Assembly: GCF_900105615.1 (NCBI RefSeq) | Contig: NZ_LT630003.1 | Span: 3,732,501 to 3,796,500 of the forward strand | Direction: 5' to 3' | DNA from: Lacrimispora sphenoides JCM 1415 | GTDB lineage: Bacteria; Bacillota; Clostridia; Lachnospirales; Lachnospiraceae | Length of the DNA stretch: 64,000 nt | Shown here: one piece after another, positions 42,750 through 51,921 of the stretch | How the letters are laid out: each line of letters begins with the position of its first letter | Numbering within the stretch: the stretch's first letter is position 1 | Notes under the pieces: generated by a model | The model's database searches: none | Told to the model about the DNA's origin: nothing | The model's input: only the letters and a program-made list of their open reading frames with translations | Translations under genes and position numbers: made by a program

Positions 42750-44342
42750 TTACCTCTCCCTATATTCGCTTGGCGTCATCCCTTCATACTTTTTGAATAT
42801 CCGGCTGAAATAATTGGGATCGCTGTAGCCGGACATGATACATACCTCCTTAATGCTGTATCTGGAATCCTCCAGAAGACGCCTGGCGTTCTTAATCCTG
42901 GTTCTGGTTACATACTCGATAAAGTTCTCTCCCACCTCCTGCTTAAATAATTTACTGAAATAATAAGGACTTATGTCAACCATTCGGGAAGCATCGTCAA
43001 GAGAAATGTCCTTTGCATAATTCTCATCAATATAACTCTTGACCCTGGAAACCACATTTTCATACTCCTTCTCCCTGGAAGTGCTGATGTTTTCGCATAT
43101 CTCCCTTGTCTTATTTAAAAACCAGCGCCTTAGCGCATCCGTATCGGGGGCTTCCATCAGTTCTTCTAAGTAGTTCTCCCGATAACGGAAACCATAACGG
43201 ACATTCCCTGCTTCAAAGGCCCTTCTCTCAAGTCTCATGACCAGCTCCAGTATCTTTACCTCAATATTGGACCTCACATTTCCGTCATGAGCCAGCATCC
43301 AGTCAAAAAATTCACCGGCACAGGACAATGCTCCTTCCCGGTCCGCCTTTGTCCCCCTTTGAAGGTACTGGTTTTCTAAGTCCAGGGGATATTCTCCGTC
43401 ATAATCAGCCACCGCCGGGATGTCCGTGATATGCACTACATGGCTGTCGCTGTCCCGCAGGGATTTTAAGGCCTCTTTATAGGAGTCTCTGATCCCTTCC
43501 AGAGGTTTTACAGAACCGATCCCTCCCCTGCATTTGATATCCGTGGTGCTTTCCAGCTTATGGATCATATTCCGGGTCCTTGTAATGATTTCCACCCGCT
43601 CCTCATACCGTACTTTTTCCTGTTCAAAGGATAGGAAAAGTACCAGCCGGTTTCCCATGGCAGGCCCCATGACACAATCAAAGTAATCCTTAACAATCTC
43701 TCTGACCATGGGATAATACTTATTCACCCGGACGCTGACCCCTATGGCATTGGTCATGGTCCCTCCCTCAATGCTGTCCCCGAATTCCAGAATAATCATA
43801 AAGCCATAAGGGCTTTTTATGTCCAGCATTTCAATGTATCCGTTCTTAGAAAGCTCTAAATCCTCTTGAAGCACACTGTAGATGAACCCGCTTTCGATCA
43901 TGGGAATTACGATCTCAAGCTTTTCCCTGATCTTTAAATCATCGCTTAACTTCTGTCTGGCCTCCTCCACCTGGTGCATGGCCTTTACGCACACATCCAG
44001 GATTTTCTTTTTATTGACCGGCTTCATGATAAACTCCATGACTCCTAAGTTCACCGCTTCCTGGGCATAAGAAAATTTATCATAGGCTGTTATGATAATG
44101 AATACAACGGAAGGATTGAATTTACGTACCTCCCTGATTGCCTGGATCCCGTTTAATCCAGGCATCTGAATATCCACGAATGCAATATCCGGCCGGAAGG
44201 AGCCGGCCTGCTCAATGACCGCCCTGCCTGTTTTGACACAGACGATCTCACAATCACTGCCGAAATTGGACTTTATGATATGACTGATGGATTCCAGCAT
44301 GATCCCCTCATCATCAGCTACCAGTATGCGAAACATGTACAT
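42750..44342 (-). CDS. YesN-type response regulator with AraC DNA-binding domain
   Basis: The 530-residue protein has an N-terminal receiver (ILVADDEGIMLESI, phosphoacceptor D57 in AFVDIQMPG, and the MKPVNKK lysine), a long middle region, and a C-terminal AraC/XylS domain with two helix-turn-helix motifs (ISLDDASRMVDISPYYFSKLFK and SIKEVCIMSGYSDPNYFSRIFK, each read across its helices). It overlaps the histidine kinase gene by 29 bp, so the pair is made together. Likely targets are the promoters of chvE-mmsA-mmsB and of this operon. Confidence 0.94.
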   Translation of the reverse strand: MYMFRILVADDEGIMLESISHIIKSNFGSDCEIVCVKTGRAVIEQAGSFRPDIAFVDIQMPGLNGIQAIREVRKFNPSVVFIIITAYDKFSYAQEAVNLGVMEFIMKPVNKKKILDVCVKAMHQVEEARQKLSDDLKIREKLEIVIPMIESGFIYSVLQEDLELSKNGYIEMLDIKSPYGFMIILEFGDSIEGGTMTNAIGVSVRVNKYYPMVREIVKDYFDCVMGPAMGNRLVLFLSFEQEKVRYEERVEIITRTRNMIHKLESTTDIKCRGGIGSVKPLEGIRDSYKEALKSLRDSDSHVVHITDIPAVADYDGEYPLDLENQYLQRGTKADREGALSCAGEFFDWMLAHDGNVRSNIEVKILELVMRLERRAFEAGNVRYGFRYRENYLEELMEAPDTDALRRWFLNKTREICENISTSREKEYENVVSRVKSYIDENYAKDISLDDASRMVDISPYYFSKLFKQEVGENFIEYVTRTRIKNARRLLEDSRYSIKEVCIMSGYSDPNYFSRIFKKYEGMTPSEYRER

Positions 44343-45825
44343 TTCCCCCTCTTTTTGGAATCCTTAATACCACAGTGGTTCCTTTATCCTTCCCATCACT
44401 GAACATATGGAAAATACCGTCATCATTATAATAAAGCTCCAGCCGGGATATAACATTGCGAATACCGATCCCGGTAGAATTCTCCCCTTCTGCGGCTTGT
44501 CCACCGGCCAGGATCCTCTCAAGAGTTTCCATTTCAAGTCCGGCCCCATTATCCCTGATGCGGATTTCTATTTTCTCCTCATGATTCTCCACGGTCAGAT
44601 AAATTTCTCCCGGCCGTTCGATATTCCGGATCCCATGGTTCACCGCATTCTCCACCAGGGGCTGTAAGATCATGCTGGGAATGGAAAAATCCATTGCCTC
44701 CTCATCGATCTTTGAATGATACCGGATATCCCCTGCAAAACGGACATTCAATATATAAACATAGTTCTCCACTGCCTCTACCTCTTCACGGATGGTGGCA
44801 TCCCTCGAACCCTTTTTTACATTATAGCGAAAAAAATCCGCCATCTTTTCCATAAATACCGAAGTCTTCTCTGCATCCTCCATCATGGCTAACTGGACGC
44901 CGGCGTTCAAGGAATTAAAAAGAAAGTGGGGATTGATCTGGGACTGAAGATACTTTAACTGGGCTTCCTTTAAGTGGTTTTCCATTAAAAGCTCCCGCTC
45001 CTTCATCTCCTGCTCTTTTTCCGCGCTCTCCTTAATCTTATTCACATACTCGTCCAAACTGTCCACCATTTGATTAAAGGTTCCTGTTACGATCCCCAGT
45101 TCATCTCCGGTACCTAAGGACGGTACCTTTACGTGGAAATTCCCCTGCCCTACAAGCTTTGCCGTATGGGCTAAATTGGTGAGCGGTGTAACGATATCCT
45201 TTGTCATCATCATCATGACCGTCAAGCTTATGACCATTACGATCATTAAGATCACAGTACTTATAACCTCCAGATACTGAAGGGCTGCCTGCAGAGTCTG
45301 ATAGCTGGCGGAATTGTTTTTAAACTGCCGGCTGTTTAAGACTGAAATGTCACGGTTGATAAACTGGTAAAGCTTTAAAGCCGATTCGTAGGAGCTTTTG
45401 TATTTTTCTACATTCTGCCCCCTCTTGGCCTGTACTGTCTCATCCGTGATAGCCAGATAACTGTCCGACATGTTGCGGATATTTTTTTCCAGGATCTGAA
45501 TCTGATTATCCGTTACCGTAACATTAAGCCCCTCTAACAGCTTCCTGTAATCCTGCTCCGCCCGGTAATAATCGGTTAAGGACTCGGAATCCTTTACCTG
45601 TAAGTATTTGTACATGAAATTCTGTACATCGGAAAAAACATCCGACAGCTCATTGAGATTCACATTGCTTATGTATACAGAATTCATACGCTCTACCATC
45701 TGGTTGATCTGGGCGTAGATGAATAAATTGCTGGCAAAAAGCGTGGCTGCCGTTACCGCAACTTCCAAAAACAGCTTGCGGGCAATCGGTAAATTTTCCC
45801 ATAGGTGTTCCCATTTATTTTTCAT
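44314..45825 (-). CDS. YesM/LytS-type sensor histidine kinase
   Basis: The 503-residue membrane kinase has a helix at about 17-38, an outside sensor region of about 145 residues predicted to be helical, a second helix at 187-207, a HAMP domain, and a His_kinase domain with H300 in QSQINPHFLFNSLN. The ATPase part has QPLVENAVNHGIRN and GIGIRNVISRL. It phosphorylates the overlapping YesN-like regulator. The helical sensor region is suited to contacting a binding protein, and one is encoded 10 bp upstream. Confidence 0.94.
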   Translation of the reverse strand: MKNKWEHLWENLPIARKLFLEVAVTAATLFASNLFIYAQINQMVERMNSVYISNVNLNELSDVFSDVQNFMYKYLQVKDSESLTDYYRAEQDYRKLLEGLNVTVTDNQIQILEKNIRNMSDSYLAITDETVQAKRGQNVEKYKSSYESALKLYQFINRDISVLNSRQFKNNSASYQTLQAALQYLEVISTVILMIVMVISLTVMMMMTKDIVTPLTNLAHTAKLVGQGNFHVKVPSLGTGDELGIVTGTFNQMVDSLDEYVNKIKESAEKEQEMKERELLMENHLKEAQLKYLQSQINPHFLFNSLNAGVQLAMMEDAEKTSVFMEKMADFFRYNVKKGSRDATIREEVEAVENYVYILNVRFAGDIRYHSKIDEEAMDFSIPSMILQPLVENAVNHGIRNIERPGEIYLTVENHEEKIEIRIRDNGAGLEMETLERILAGGQAAEGENSTGIGIRNVISRLELYYNDDGIFHMFSDGKDKGTTVVLRIPKRGGNVHVSHTGS

Positions 45826-45835
45826 AGCCGCTCCA

Positions 45836-46873
45836 CTAATTACTCATGAAATCTGACGTATTTTCCTTTGTTACAAACTGCAGGTCCACACTGTAAAAGG
45901 AATTGGTCCTCCCGTCATGTATGGATTCGGTAAGAGCCTGCACGCTGAATTTCCCCATCTGGTCGGTGTCAATGTAAAGGGTCATGGCCATCGTTCCCTT
46001 TCTTACTGCCTCTAAGGCTGCCTTTGATTTATAATAACCGATGACCTGAGTCTTACCTACGCTGTTATAGTCGATGACCGCCTGATACACGGCCTCCGTA
46101 TCCACCTCATCCATGCAGACAATAATATCCGGGGGACCCTGGGGGTTCTGAAACAAATTACGCACAATTTCCTCAGCTTCAAATGCCCGTCCGGACGGAA
46201 TCTTGATCTCTTCCACCTTAATCCGGTCCGCAGTTTCCTTTGAAGTGACCATCCGGTTGTTGATCTGATTAAAAATCTGGGACTGGTTGCTGTCAATGGA
46301 ATTATCATGAAGGAGCATCATCACTCTGGCCTTCCGGGAATCCTGGGGTAATATCTTTAAAATCTGATTTCCGTATTCCTGCCCCAGCTCATAGGAATTA
46401 ATTCCAACATAGCTTTTCCGGTCCGTTGCAGGAGCATCGTTTAATATCGTTACCACAGGTATTCCTTTTGCAGCCGCTTCATTGATCCGCTCTTCCAGCT
46501 TCTCTTCTCCCGTAAATTCCAGCAGGATCCCATCTACCTTTGCCGCTATGCTCATGTCCATAAAATCCACAGCATTATATTCCGATGACTGATTCCTTCC
46601 TTTAAGCTCCACATAAGCATCGTGTAAGGCTGCTTCTTTCCTTACACTCTGGTACACGTCATTCCAGAACTGAGAATCCAGGTCATTGATGATCATGACA
46701 TAATGGTATCGGTAGGTTCTGGTATTTTCCGCATGTTCTACCCCGATTCTTTTTAACACGAATCCGTAAAAGGAGGCGGTCAGAAGCGTAAGAAATACGA
46801 TACTGGACAATCCCCCCAGAACCAGCAGCAGCAGGCTTTTCTTTCTGTTATCCATGGTTATCCCCTTTTTCAT
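45836..46873 (-). CDS. Membrane-anchored sugar-binding protein, probable sensor partner
   Basis: The 345-residue protein has one N-terminal membrane helix (SLLLLVLGGLSSIVFLTLL) without a lipobox cysteine, then a periplasmic-binding fold of the RbsB/LacI type: YVMIINDLDSQFWNDVYQS, FTGEEKLEERINEAAAKG, and DIIVCMDEVDTEAVYQA. It is the first gene of the kinase/regulator operon. Its transmembrane anchor and position suit a sugar-receptor subunit for the kinase, like the XylFII-LytS pair of clostridia. The ligand is unknown. Confidence 0.85.
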   Translation of the reverse strand: MKKGITMDNRKKSLLLLVLGGLSSIVFLTLLTASFYGFVLKRIGVEHAENTRTYRYHYVMIINDLDSQFWNDVYQSVRKEAALHDAYVELKGRNQSSEYNAVDFMDMSIAAKVDGILLEFTGEEKLEERINEAAAKGIPVVTILNDAPATDRKSYVGINSYELGQEYGNQILKILPQDSRKARVMMLLHDNSIDSNQSQIFNQINNRMVTSKETADRIKVEEIKIPSGRAFEAEEIVRNLFQNPQGPPDIIVCMDEVDTEAVYQAVIDYNSVGKTQVIGYYKSKAALEAVRKGTMAMTLYIDTDQMGKFSVQALTESIHDGRTNSFYSVDLQFVTKENTSDFMSN

Positions 46874-46998
46874 ATAGCACTAGAACCATTATACTAAATC
46901 ACAGGGAAAAAATAAATGGAAAAGAGTCCGGATTTTTACCGGACTGACAGAAAGGTTATCATAATTTGTTAATTTTTTAATTATTTAAAAATATGTCT

Positions 46999-47027
46999 TG
47001 CAATTAATTTTTAATTAACCTATCTTA
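46999..47027 (+). promoter_or_regulatory. Promoter of the serine hydrolase gene
   Basis: TTGCAA (46999-47004) and TATCTT (47022-47027) are 17 bp apart, with AT-rich DNA upstream that could act as an UP element. AAAGGAGG precedes the ATG at 47068. Confidence 0.5.
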
Positions 47028-47067
47028 ATCTTAAGGATATCCTTTACAACTTAAAGGAGGAAATTAT

Positions 47068-48042
47068 ATGAATCAAGAAAAAATGAAAGAGATTGAAAAG
47101 ACGATTAACAGTGACTATAGCAATATCGCGGGCATACTTGTACAAAAAAACGGCATAAAATTATATGAAAACTATTTTAATGGATATACCGCCGATAACG
47201 CAGTTCATGTGTTTTCGGTGACAAAGAGCGTATTTTCTGCATTGATTGGTATCGCCATTGATAAGGGACTTATCAAAAGCGCAGACCAGAAGGTATTAGA
47301 TTTTTTCCCGGATTACGCTGTTAAAGCAAGCGAAAAAACAATACAGGGCATTACGCTTAAGAATTTGCTTACCATGACGGCCCCATATAAATATAAGTCT
47401 GAGCCATACGAAGAGTTTTTCGCAAGCGATAACTGGGTAAATTCCGCCCTTGATTTATTGGGAGGCGAGAAACATACAGGAGAATTTATGTATTCTCCTA
47501 TCATAGGTACACATATCTTGTCAGGTATTCTTGTAAAAGCAACGGGGCAGCCGGTACTTGATTTTGCTGCGGAACATTTATTCTCTCCACTGGGAATCAA
47601 GGTTACGCACAATGTGGTACTACGCAATAAAGAAGAGCATATCGCCGTTATGAATGATAAGAACACCAGCGGCTGGGTCGTTGATCCACAAGGGATAAAC
47701 ACGGCAAGCTGGGGGCTTTTCCTGACGCCTGAGGATATGGCAAAAATAGGTCAATTGTATCTAAACGGTGGAAAATGGGAAAACAAACAAATCATATCAG
47801 AAAAATGGATAGAAGAAAGCACAAAGGAGCATATCAGATTGGATCGGCTGTCTTATGGCTACCTGTGGTGGATATTTGATAATAAAGAACCTGTCTATGC
47901 AGCTTTGGGAGACGGGGGAAATGTAATTTACATCAATACAAAGAAAAAGATGGTTGTTTCTATCGCTTCTCTTTTCATGCCGGACGCTAAGGACAGGATA
48001 GGGCTGATTATGGAGTGTATTGAACCAATATTTGAGGACTGA
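47068..48042 (+). CDS. Serine hydrolase of the class C beta-lactamase / DD-peptidase fold
   Basis: The 324-residue protein has the SxxK catalytic motif in HVFSVTKSVFSALIG (S50, K53), LKNLLTMTA after it, and a C-terminal GYLWWIFDN block typical of the beta-lactamase-related (Pfam Beta-lactamase) family. No signal peptide is visible, so it is probably cytoplasmic and acts as an esterase or small amide hydrolase rather than as a secreted resistance enzyme. It stands alone between its own promoter and a terminator. Substrate unknown. Confidence 0.88.
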   Translation: MNQEKMKEIEKTINSDYSNIAGILVQKNGIKLYENYFNGYTADNAVHVFSVTKSVFSALIGIAIDKGLIKSADQKVLDFFPDYAVKASEKTIQGITLKNLLTMTAPYKYKSEPYEEFFASDNWVNSALDLLGGEKHTGEFMYSPIIGTHILSGILVKATGQPVLDFAAEHLFSPLGIKVTHNVVLRNKEEHIAVMNDKNTSGWVVDPQGINTASWGLFLTPEDMAKIGQLYLNGGKWENKQIISEKWIEESTKEHIRLDRLSYGYLWWIFDNKEPVYAALGDGGNVIYINTKKKMVVSIASLFMPDAKDRIGLIMECIEPIFED

Positions 48043-48126
48043 GTATAACGAACACCCATGCTCAGCATGATAACCCAAATGTAGAGTACAAGGTGTAACT
48101 GCTCCCTACTAAAATAACCATATAAT

Positions 48127-48158
48127 AAAAAATAGGCTCAAAGTTGAGCCTATTTTTT
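48127..48158. terminator. Bidirectional terminator
   Basis: AAAAAATAGGCTCAA and TTGAGCCTATTTTTT form a long stem with a tiny loop, with A- and T-runs on both sides. It serves the serine hydrolase (+) and the GT2 gene ending at 48205 (-). Confidence 0.9.
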
Positions 48159-48204
48159 AACAGCATTGCAGTCTGGCTTTTAACCAGGCTGCATTTCTCA
48201 ATGT

Positions 48205-49161
48205 TTATCTTTCTTTTTTCCAATATTCCTTGTTCATAGTAAAGCTTAAAACCAGCCCCTTGGGCAGGCTGCGATACCGTTTTCCCATAAGATATCCCAT
48301 GTATTTAAAACCACTCTTTACAATTACTCCGGGAATGAGCCATGGCTTTTTTACCTTTAAAAGCCAGGCGCAGGTCTTTTTCACAAGACGGATTCCCTCG
48401 CCTTCCGAGCGGATTCCCTCAAACACCTCCGGGTGGTCGGCCTGGGATACCGCAAGATCAAAATTCCGCTTAAACTGGGCGATGCAGCCGTAATTATGAG
48501 AATGATACACGTTTGCATCGGCTGCATAGGCTACCGCCTGCCCCCGGTGTCTTACTGCATTTCCCGCATAAATCATATCCTCATTAAAAATAGTCCGTTT
48601 AATAAATCTGCCGGCCTCCATAAATGCAGCCCGGTCATAGGCGCAGCAGACGTTGGAGGCAAAAAAGGTCTTGATTCCCAGCTCCTTTAGGTCTCCGCCT
48701 GTTTTCACCCGGCTTTGTTCCGGATAATTAAAGGAACGGGTATACTGCTCCGCCAGGGCACAGTCTGGATTCGGCAGCTGCCTTCCATAGGCCATGACCA
48801 CCTTTTCTCCGCCTTTTCCTGTCTGGTCAAGGCCTCTTACCAGCGCTCCTATTAAATTCCCATCGGCCGGAACTGCATCATCAGTCATAAATACCATAAT
48901 ATCTGCCTCAGAATAACCGGCTCCCTGGTTTCTGGTGCCGCCATGGTCAAATTCCTCTTTTGTCACATGGTGTACTTCCAGATTGGGGACCCAGCCATAT
49001 TCCTCATCCTTCCAATAGGACCGTTCCGTGTTCATGATGATGATCCGCCGGATAGGATATGACTGTTCCCCAAGGCGTTTCAGCAAAAGCTGCAGCTTTT
49101 CATCAGGTCTATATACGGGAATAATCACATCTACCGATTTTTCCTGCCTTTTTTCTTCCAT
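48205..49161 (-). CDS. GT2 glycosyltransferase, rhamnosyltransferase-like
   Basis: The 318-residue protein starts DVIIPVYRPDEKLQLLLKRL and has FDHGGTRNQGAGYS (the WbbL/RfbF-like HGGTRN block) and an acidic metal site in VFMTDDAVP. These fit GT2 enzymes that often transfer rhamnose from dTDP-rhamnose to a lipid-linked glycan. There are no membrane helices. It is the last gene of a minus-strand group beginning with the flippase at 53225. The donor is inferred from similarity of motifs only. Confidence 0.88.
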   Translation of the reverse strand: MEEKRQEKSVDVIIPVYRPDEKLQLLLKRLGEQSYPIRRIIIMNTERSYWKDEEYGWVPNLEVHHVTKEEFDHGGTRNQGAGYSEADIMVFMTDDAVPADGNLIGALVRGLDQTGKGGEKVVMAYGRQLPNPDCALAEQYTRSFNYPEQSRVKTGGDLKELGIKTFFASNVCCAYDRAAFMEAGRFIKRTIFNEDMIYAGNAVRHRGQAVAYAADANVYHSHNYGCIAQFKRNFDLAVSQADHPEVFEGIRSEGEGIRLVKKTCAWLLKVKKPWLIPGVIVKSGFKYMGYLMGKRYRSLPKGLVLSFTMNKEYWKKER

Positions 49162-49248
49162 TGCAATTTCCTACCTTCCAGTAAAATACTCCGCAAGCAG
49201 CCGCCAAGATCAAGCGAGCTTTCATCTGGCTCGTTGCCTTCGTATGAA

Positions 49249-50853
49249 TCAATAGCGCAGACACGCCGTGGAACAGATGCGTATCAGGGCATAGATGCTC
49301 ACAAAGCATTCCAGATACCATGCACTTTTCCTTAAATCCATGTTTATAACCAGGCGTTTATCAAATACAACTAACAGCACGAGGGGCAGCAGAGGGATAA
49401 AATACCTTCCCTGGACACCCGTTATATAGGTAAGCTCCCGTGGCGTCCAGCCTAATAGCATGGAGGCAAGAACCAGACAGGCACTTAAAAACACCAGAAT
49501 GACCATCCAAAGCTTCTGGCAGCCAGACATCGGAGCTTCTTCCCCTTCTCTCCTTATCACGCTGACAAAGAGCACATACCACAAAATCATGAGACAGAAG
49601 GGGGGCACGGTCAGGTTAGGGTCCAAATTGCCCAGAAATCCTCCAAGCATGGTAGTCAGATAATAATCAAACTGGGTCACCATAGTTTCATAATATACTT
49701 GAAAGATGCGATAGGGGTGTTCCCATACATCCTGCAGCGTATATCCTGCTGCTTCACTCCAGCCCACATAGCTTTCCGTTGTGGTTGCCCACGCAGATAG
49801 TACCAGACGGTTTACCAAAAACACCGCCAAAACAACTGCAGTTATAACGCTTATGACAGAGATCCAATAATTCCTTTTTGACTTAAACTTAGAAGAAGGA
49901 ATAAACAGGCAGATCCCAGCCACCGGCAGATAAACGATCTTTCCAGGCTCAAGAATGATCAGCAAAAGCGCCAGAAGAACCGTATCCTTTACGGTCACTT
50001 TCTCTTTCTCAAAGGCTAAATAAAAGCACCAGGCCAGAAAAAGCATGGACAGACCGATAAAGGCCGTATCATAGGAAAAGGAAGCTGCCAGATGAAGGGT
50101 CATGGGAAGACACGATACCGCCATGAGAAGCTCTTTTTTAAATGGCATGATCCTCACAGCCAGGGCTGCCATACCTGCAAAAGCAAGAAGATTGAACAGC
50201 CTGCCAAGATATACCAAAGGGATGTATCCCAGATGGAGCAGCCTGGCAAGGCAAATCCCAAGGGCCTGGGGTAAGTAAACCACAGGCGTAGTGTTCACCG
50301 GTATTTCATAACGGACCGTCATTCCCTGGCTGTTATCAAGGGAAAACATCTCCTTAAGAACCAGGTTATATGTGGCCCGTCCCACATTGGTATAAAGTCC
50401 GGGAGCATCATCGCCGCTCCGTACCAGAACATTGGCTCCCCGGCTGATCCTCTCCTTTTCCTCCTCTGTTGCATGGGAAAGAAAAGAGTCATCTGCCACC
50501 GCCGGTTTTCCCATAAGCTGGCTGGAGAGCCGGTAAGCGCTGGTAAAATGGGCCGCTTCATCGGGCGTTGAAAAGGGGGTCAGAACCAGCATGTAAAACA
50601 GTCCAAGAATTACCACGGTCCCCGGATACAATAAGAAGGAGGGAGTCTTAACTATCCACAAAGCTGCTCCCAAACACGCCAGAAATCCACATCCGAACAC
50701 GATGATCCACCAGTAAAAGCGGCGGACTGCCTCAAATTCCGGTGAGGGGATTCCCACAATGGTTTCCTCATAGGTTTTTATAAAGAGAAAGGCGAGAAAT
50801 AAACAAGTTCCCGCCGTAAGCCACAATCCCTTTTTATTCAGAATGAGCTTCAT
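49249..50853 (-). CDS. DUF2142 polytopic membrane protein
   Basis: The start at 50853 (MKLILNKKG) has AAGGAGG about 9 bp upstream and gives 534 residues; a farther in-frame ATG at 50898 lacks a site. About 12-13 helices are predicted. The first outer loop holds VLTPFSTPDEAAHFTSAYRL, the PDE-x2-H motif of DUF2142, a GT-C-like family found in wall-glycan clusters. It probably uses a polyprenyl-phosphate sugar made by the GT2 at 51223. It overlaps the DUF2304 gene by 20 bp. The 87-bp spacer to the next gene contains a CGAGC/GCTCG hairpin. Confidence 0.82.
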   Translation of the reverse strand: MKLILNKKGLWLTAGTCLFLAFLFIKTYEETIVGIPSPEFEAVRRFYWWIIVFGCGFLACLGAALWIVKTPSFLLYPGTVVILGLFYMLVLTPFSTPDEAAHFTSAYRLSSQLMGKPAVADDSFLSHATEEEKERISRGANVLVRSGDDAPGLYTNVGRATYNLVLKEMFSLDNSQGMTVRYEIPVNTTPVVYLPQALGICLARLLHLGYIPLVYLGRLFNLLAFAGMAALAVRIMPFKKELLMAVSCLPMTLHLAASFSYDTAFIGLSMLFLAWCFYLAFEKEKVTVKDTVLLALLLIILEPGKIVYLPVAGICLFIPSSKFKSKRNYWISVISVITAVVLAVFLVNRLVLSAWATTTESYVGWSEAAGYTLQDVWEHPYRIFQVYYETMVTQFDYYLTTMLGGFLGNLDPNLTVPPFCLMILWYVLFVSVIRREGEEAPMSGCQKLWMVILVFLSACLVLASMLLGWTPRELTYITGVQGRYFIPLLPLVLLVVFDKRLVINMDLRKSAWYLECFVSIYALIRICSTACLRY

Positions 50854-51205
50854 GATGACCTTCCTCCTTTTCCCTGGCATCTTCCCGGTCCAGAGCAAGC
50901 ATCTGGATCAGCTCCGTCATCTTCCGCTCCAGCTGGGATATTTTGACAGACTGGAAGAAAACCTTTACCAGCAGGATAAATATCATGAAGGTAAAGATAA
51001 AATTAGCGGTGGAATAGGTTCCCACCATCCGGGAAATGAAATCAGCCAACGGAGGGAATAAGCTGAATACCACCAAAAGCAGGGCAAACATCACCCAAAA
51101 GATGGAATCCTCAATCTTCATCTTAGAATGGCGTATTCTTCTAAGTACATAAAATGTAAGTAATATGGAAACGCATATCAGTACGCAGCGAAGCAAAACT
51201 GTCAT
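50834..51205 (-). CDS. DUF2304 small membrane protein
   Basis: The 123-residue protein has three hydrophobic segments (VLLRCVLICVSILLTFYVL; DSIFWVMFALLLVVFSLFP; FIFTFMIFILLVKVFF), then a charged amphipathic stretch, SQLERKMTELIQMLAL, and a Glu/His-rich end. This is the DUF2304 pattern, usually next to a polyprenyl-phosphate GT2, where it may hold the enzyme at the membrane. Here it lies 17 bp after such a GT2 and overlaps the DUF2142 gene. Confidence 0.88.
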   Translation of the reverse strand: MTVLLRCVLICVSILLTFYVLRRIRHSKMKIEDSIFWVMFALLLVVFSLFPPLADFISRMVGTYSTANFIFTFMIFILLVKVFFQSVKISQLERKMTELIQMLALDREDAREKEEGHHEAHSE

Positions 51206-51222
51206 GTTCGTTCTCCCTTCCT

Positions 51223-51921
51223 TTATCTCCTGTCCCTAATGCGGATACTCTGTACCAGCAATATGGAAAACAGCATCTTTCCCATATACCGGGCCGCATT
51301 GACCGGATTTAAATAACTCTCTCCCAGAATCCGTTCATCCATGATCACAGGGATTTCCGCGACCTTTGCCCCCTGGCTGATCAAATAGGAGATCGTATCA
51401 GGTTCCGGACCATAATTTAACCCATCAGCAAATTCCTTGATCATCTTCCTGCTGAACATGCGCATACCAGAGGTAGGGTCACTGACCTTTACCCCAGTGG
51501 TAAACCAGATGGAGCCGCTTAAGAGCCTGCTCCCAAGCATCCGCATGGTATGGGGTTTCTTCCCTGTCATAAATCTGGAGCCGATAACAATATCATAGCC
51601 CTCGTCCATCTTCTCTTTCATGGGAAGGATATATTCCGGCCGGTGCTGCCCATCCCCGTCAAACTGTATGGCATACCGGTAACCGCGCCTGTGAGCATAT
51701 TTAAGCCCGGTCTGGAACGCTCCGGCAAGCCCCAGATTCATGGGCAGGTCAATGATCTTCCATCCATGCTTTCTGCAGATATCTGCTGTTTGATCGGTAG
51801 AACCGTCGTTAATGATCACATAATCAAACATGGGATAGTTCGTAATGACATCTCCTACCACGCGCTCAATATTTAAAGCTTCATTGTATGCAGGTATTAC
51901 TACCAGTACCTTATCCATCAT
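51223..51921 (-). CDS. GT2 polyprenyl-phosphate glycosyltransferase (DPM1-like, soluble)
   Basis: A 232-residue GT2 enzyme with VLVVIPAYNEALNIERVV, VIINDGSTDQTADIC, the DxD-like IQFDGDGQHRPEY and VIGSRFMTGKKP. It lacks the C-terminal membrane helices of GtrB; the adjacent DUF2304 protein probably supplies the anchor. It would load a sugar on undecaprenyl phosphate for the DUF2142 protein. Its start overlaps the flippase stop by 4 bp. Confidence 0.92.
   Translation of the reverse strand: MMDKVLVVIPAYNEALNIERVVGDVITNYPMFDYVIINDGSTDQTADICRKHGWKIIDLPMNLGLAGAFQTGLKYAHRRGYRYAIQFDGDGQHRPEYILPMKEKMDEGYDIVIGSRFMTGKKPHTMRMLGSRLLSGSIWFTTGVKVSDPTSGMRMFSRKMIKEFADGLNYGPEPDTISYLISQGAKVAEIPVIMDERILGESYLNPVNAARYMGKMLFSILLVQSIRIRDRR

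Noticed and set aside
49185..49245. Fourth copy of the structured element
   Set aside because: Only scattered positions at the two ends agree; the long stem, GNRA-type hairpin and 12-bp stem are absent. Kept only as a low-interest observation.
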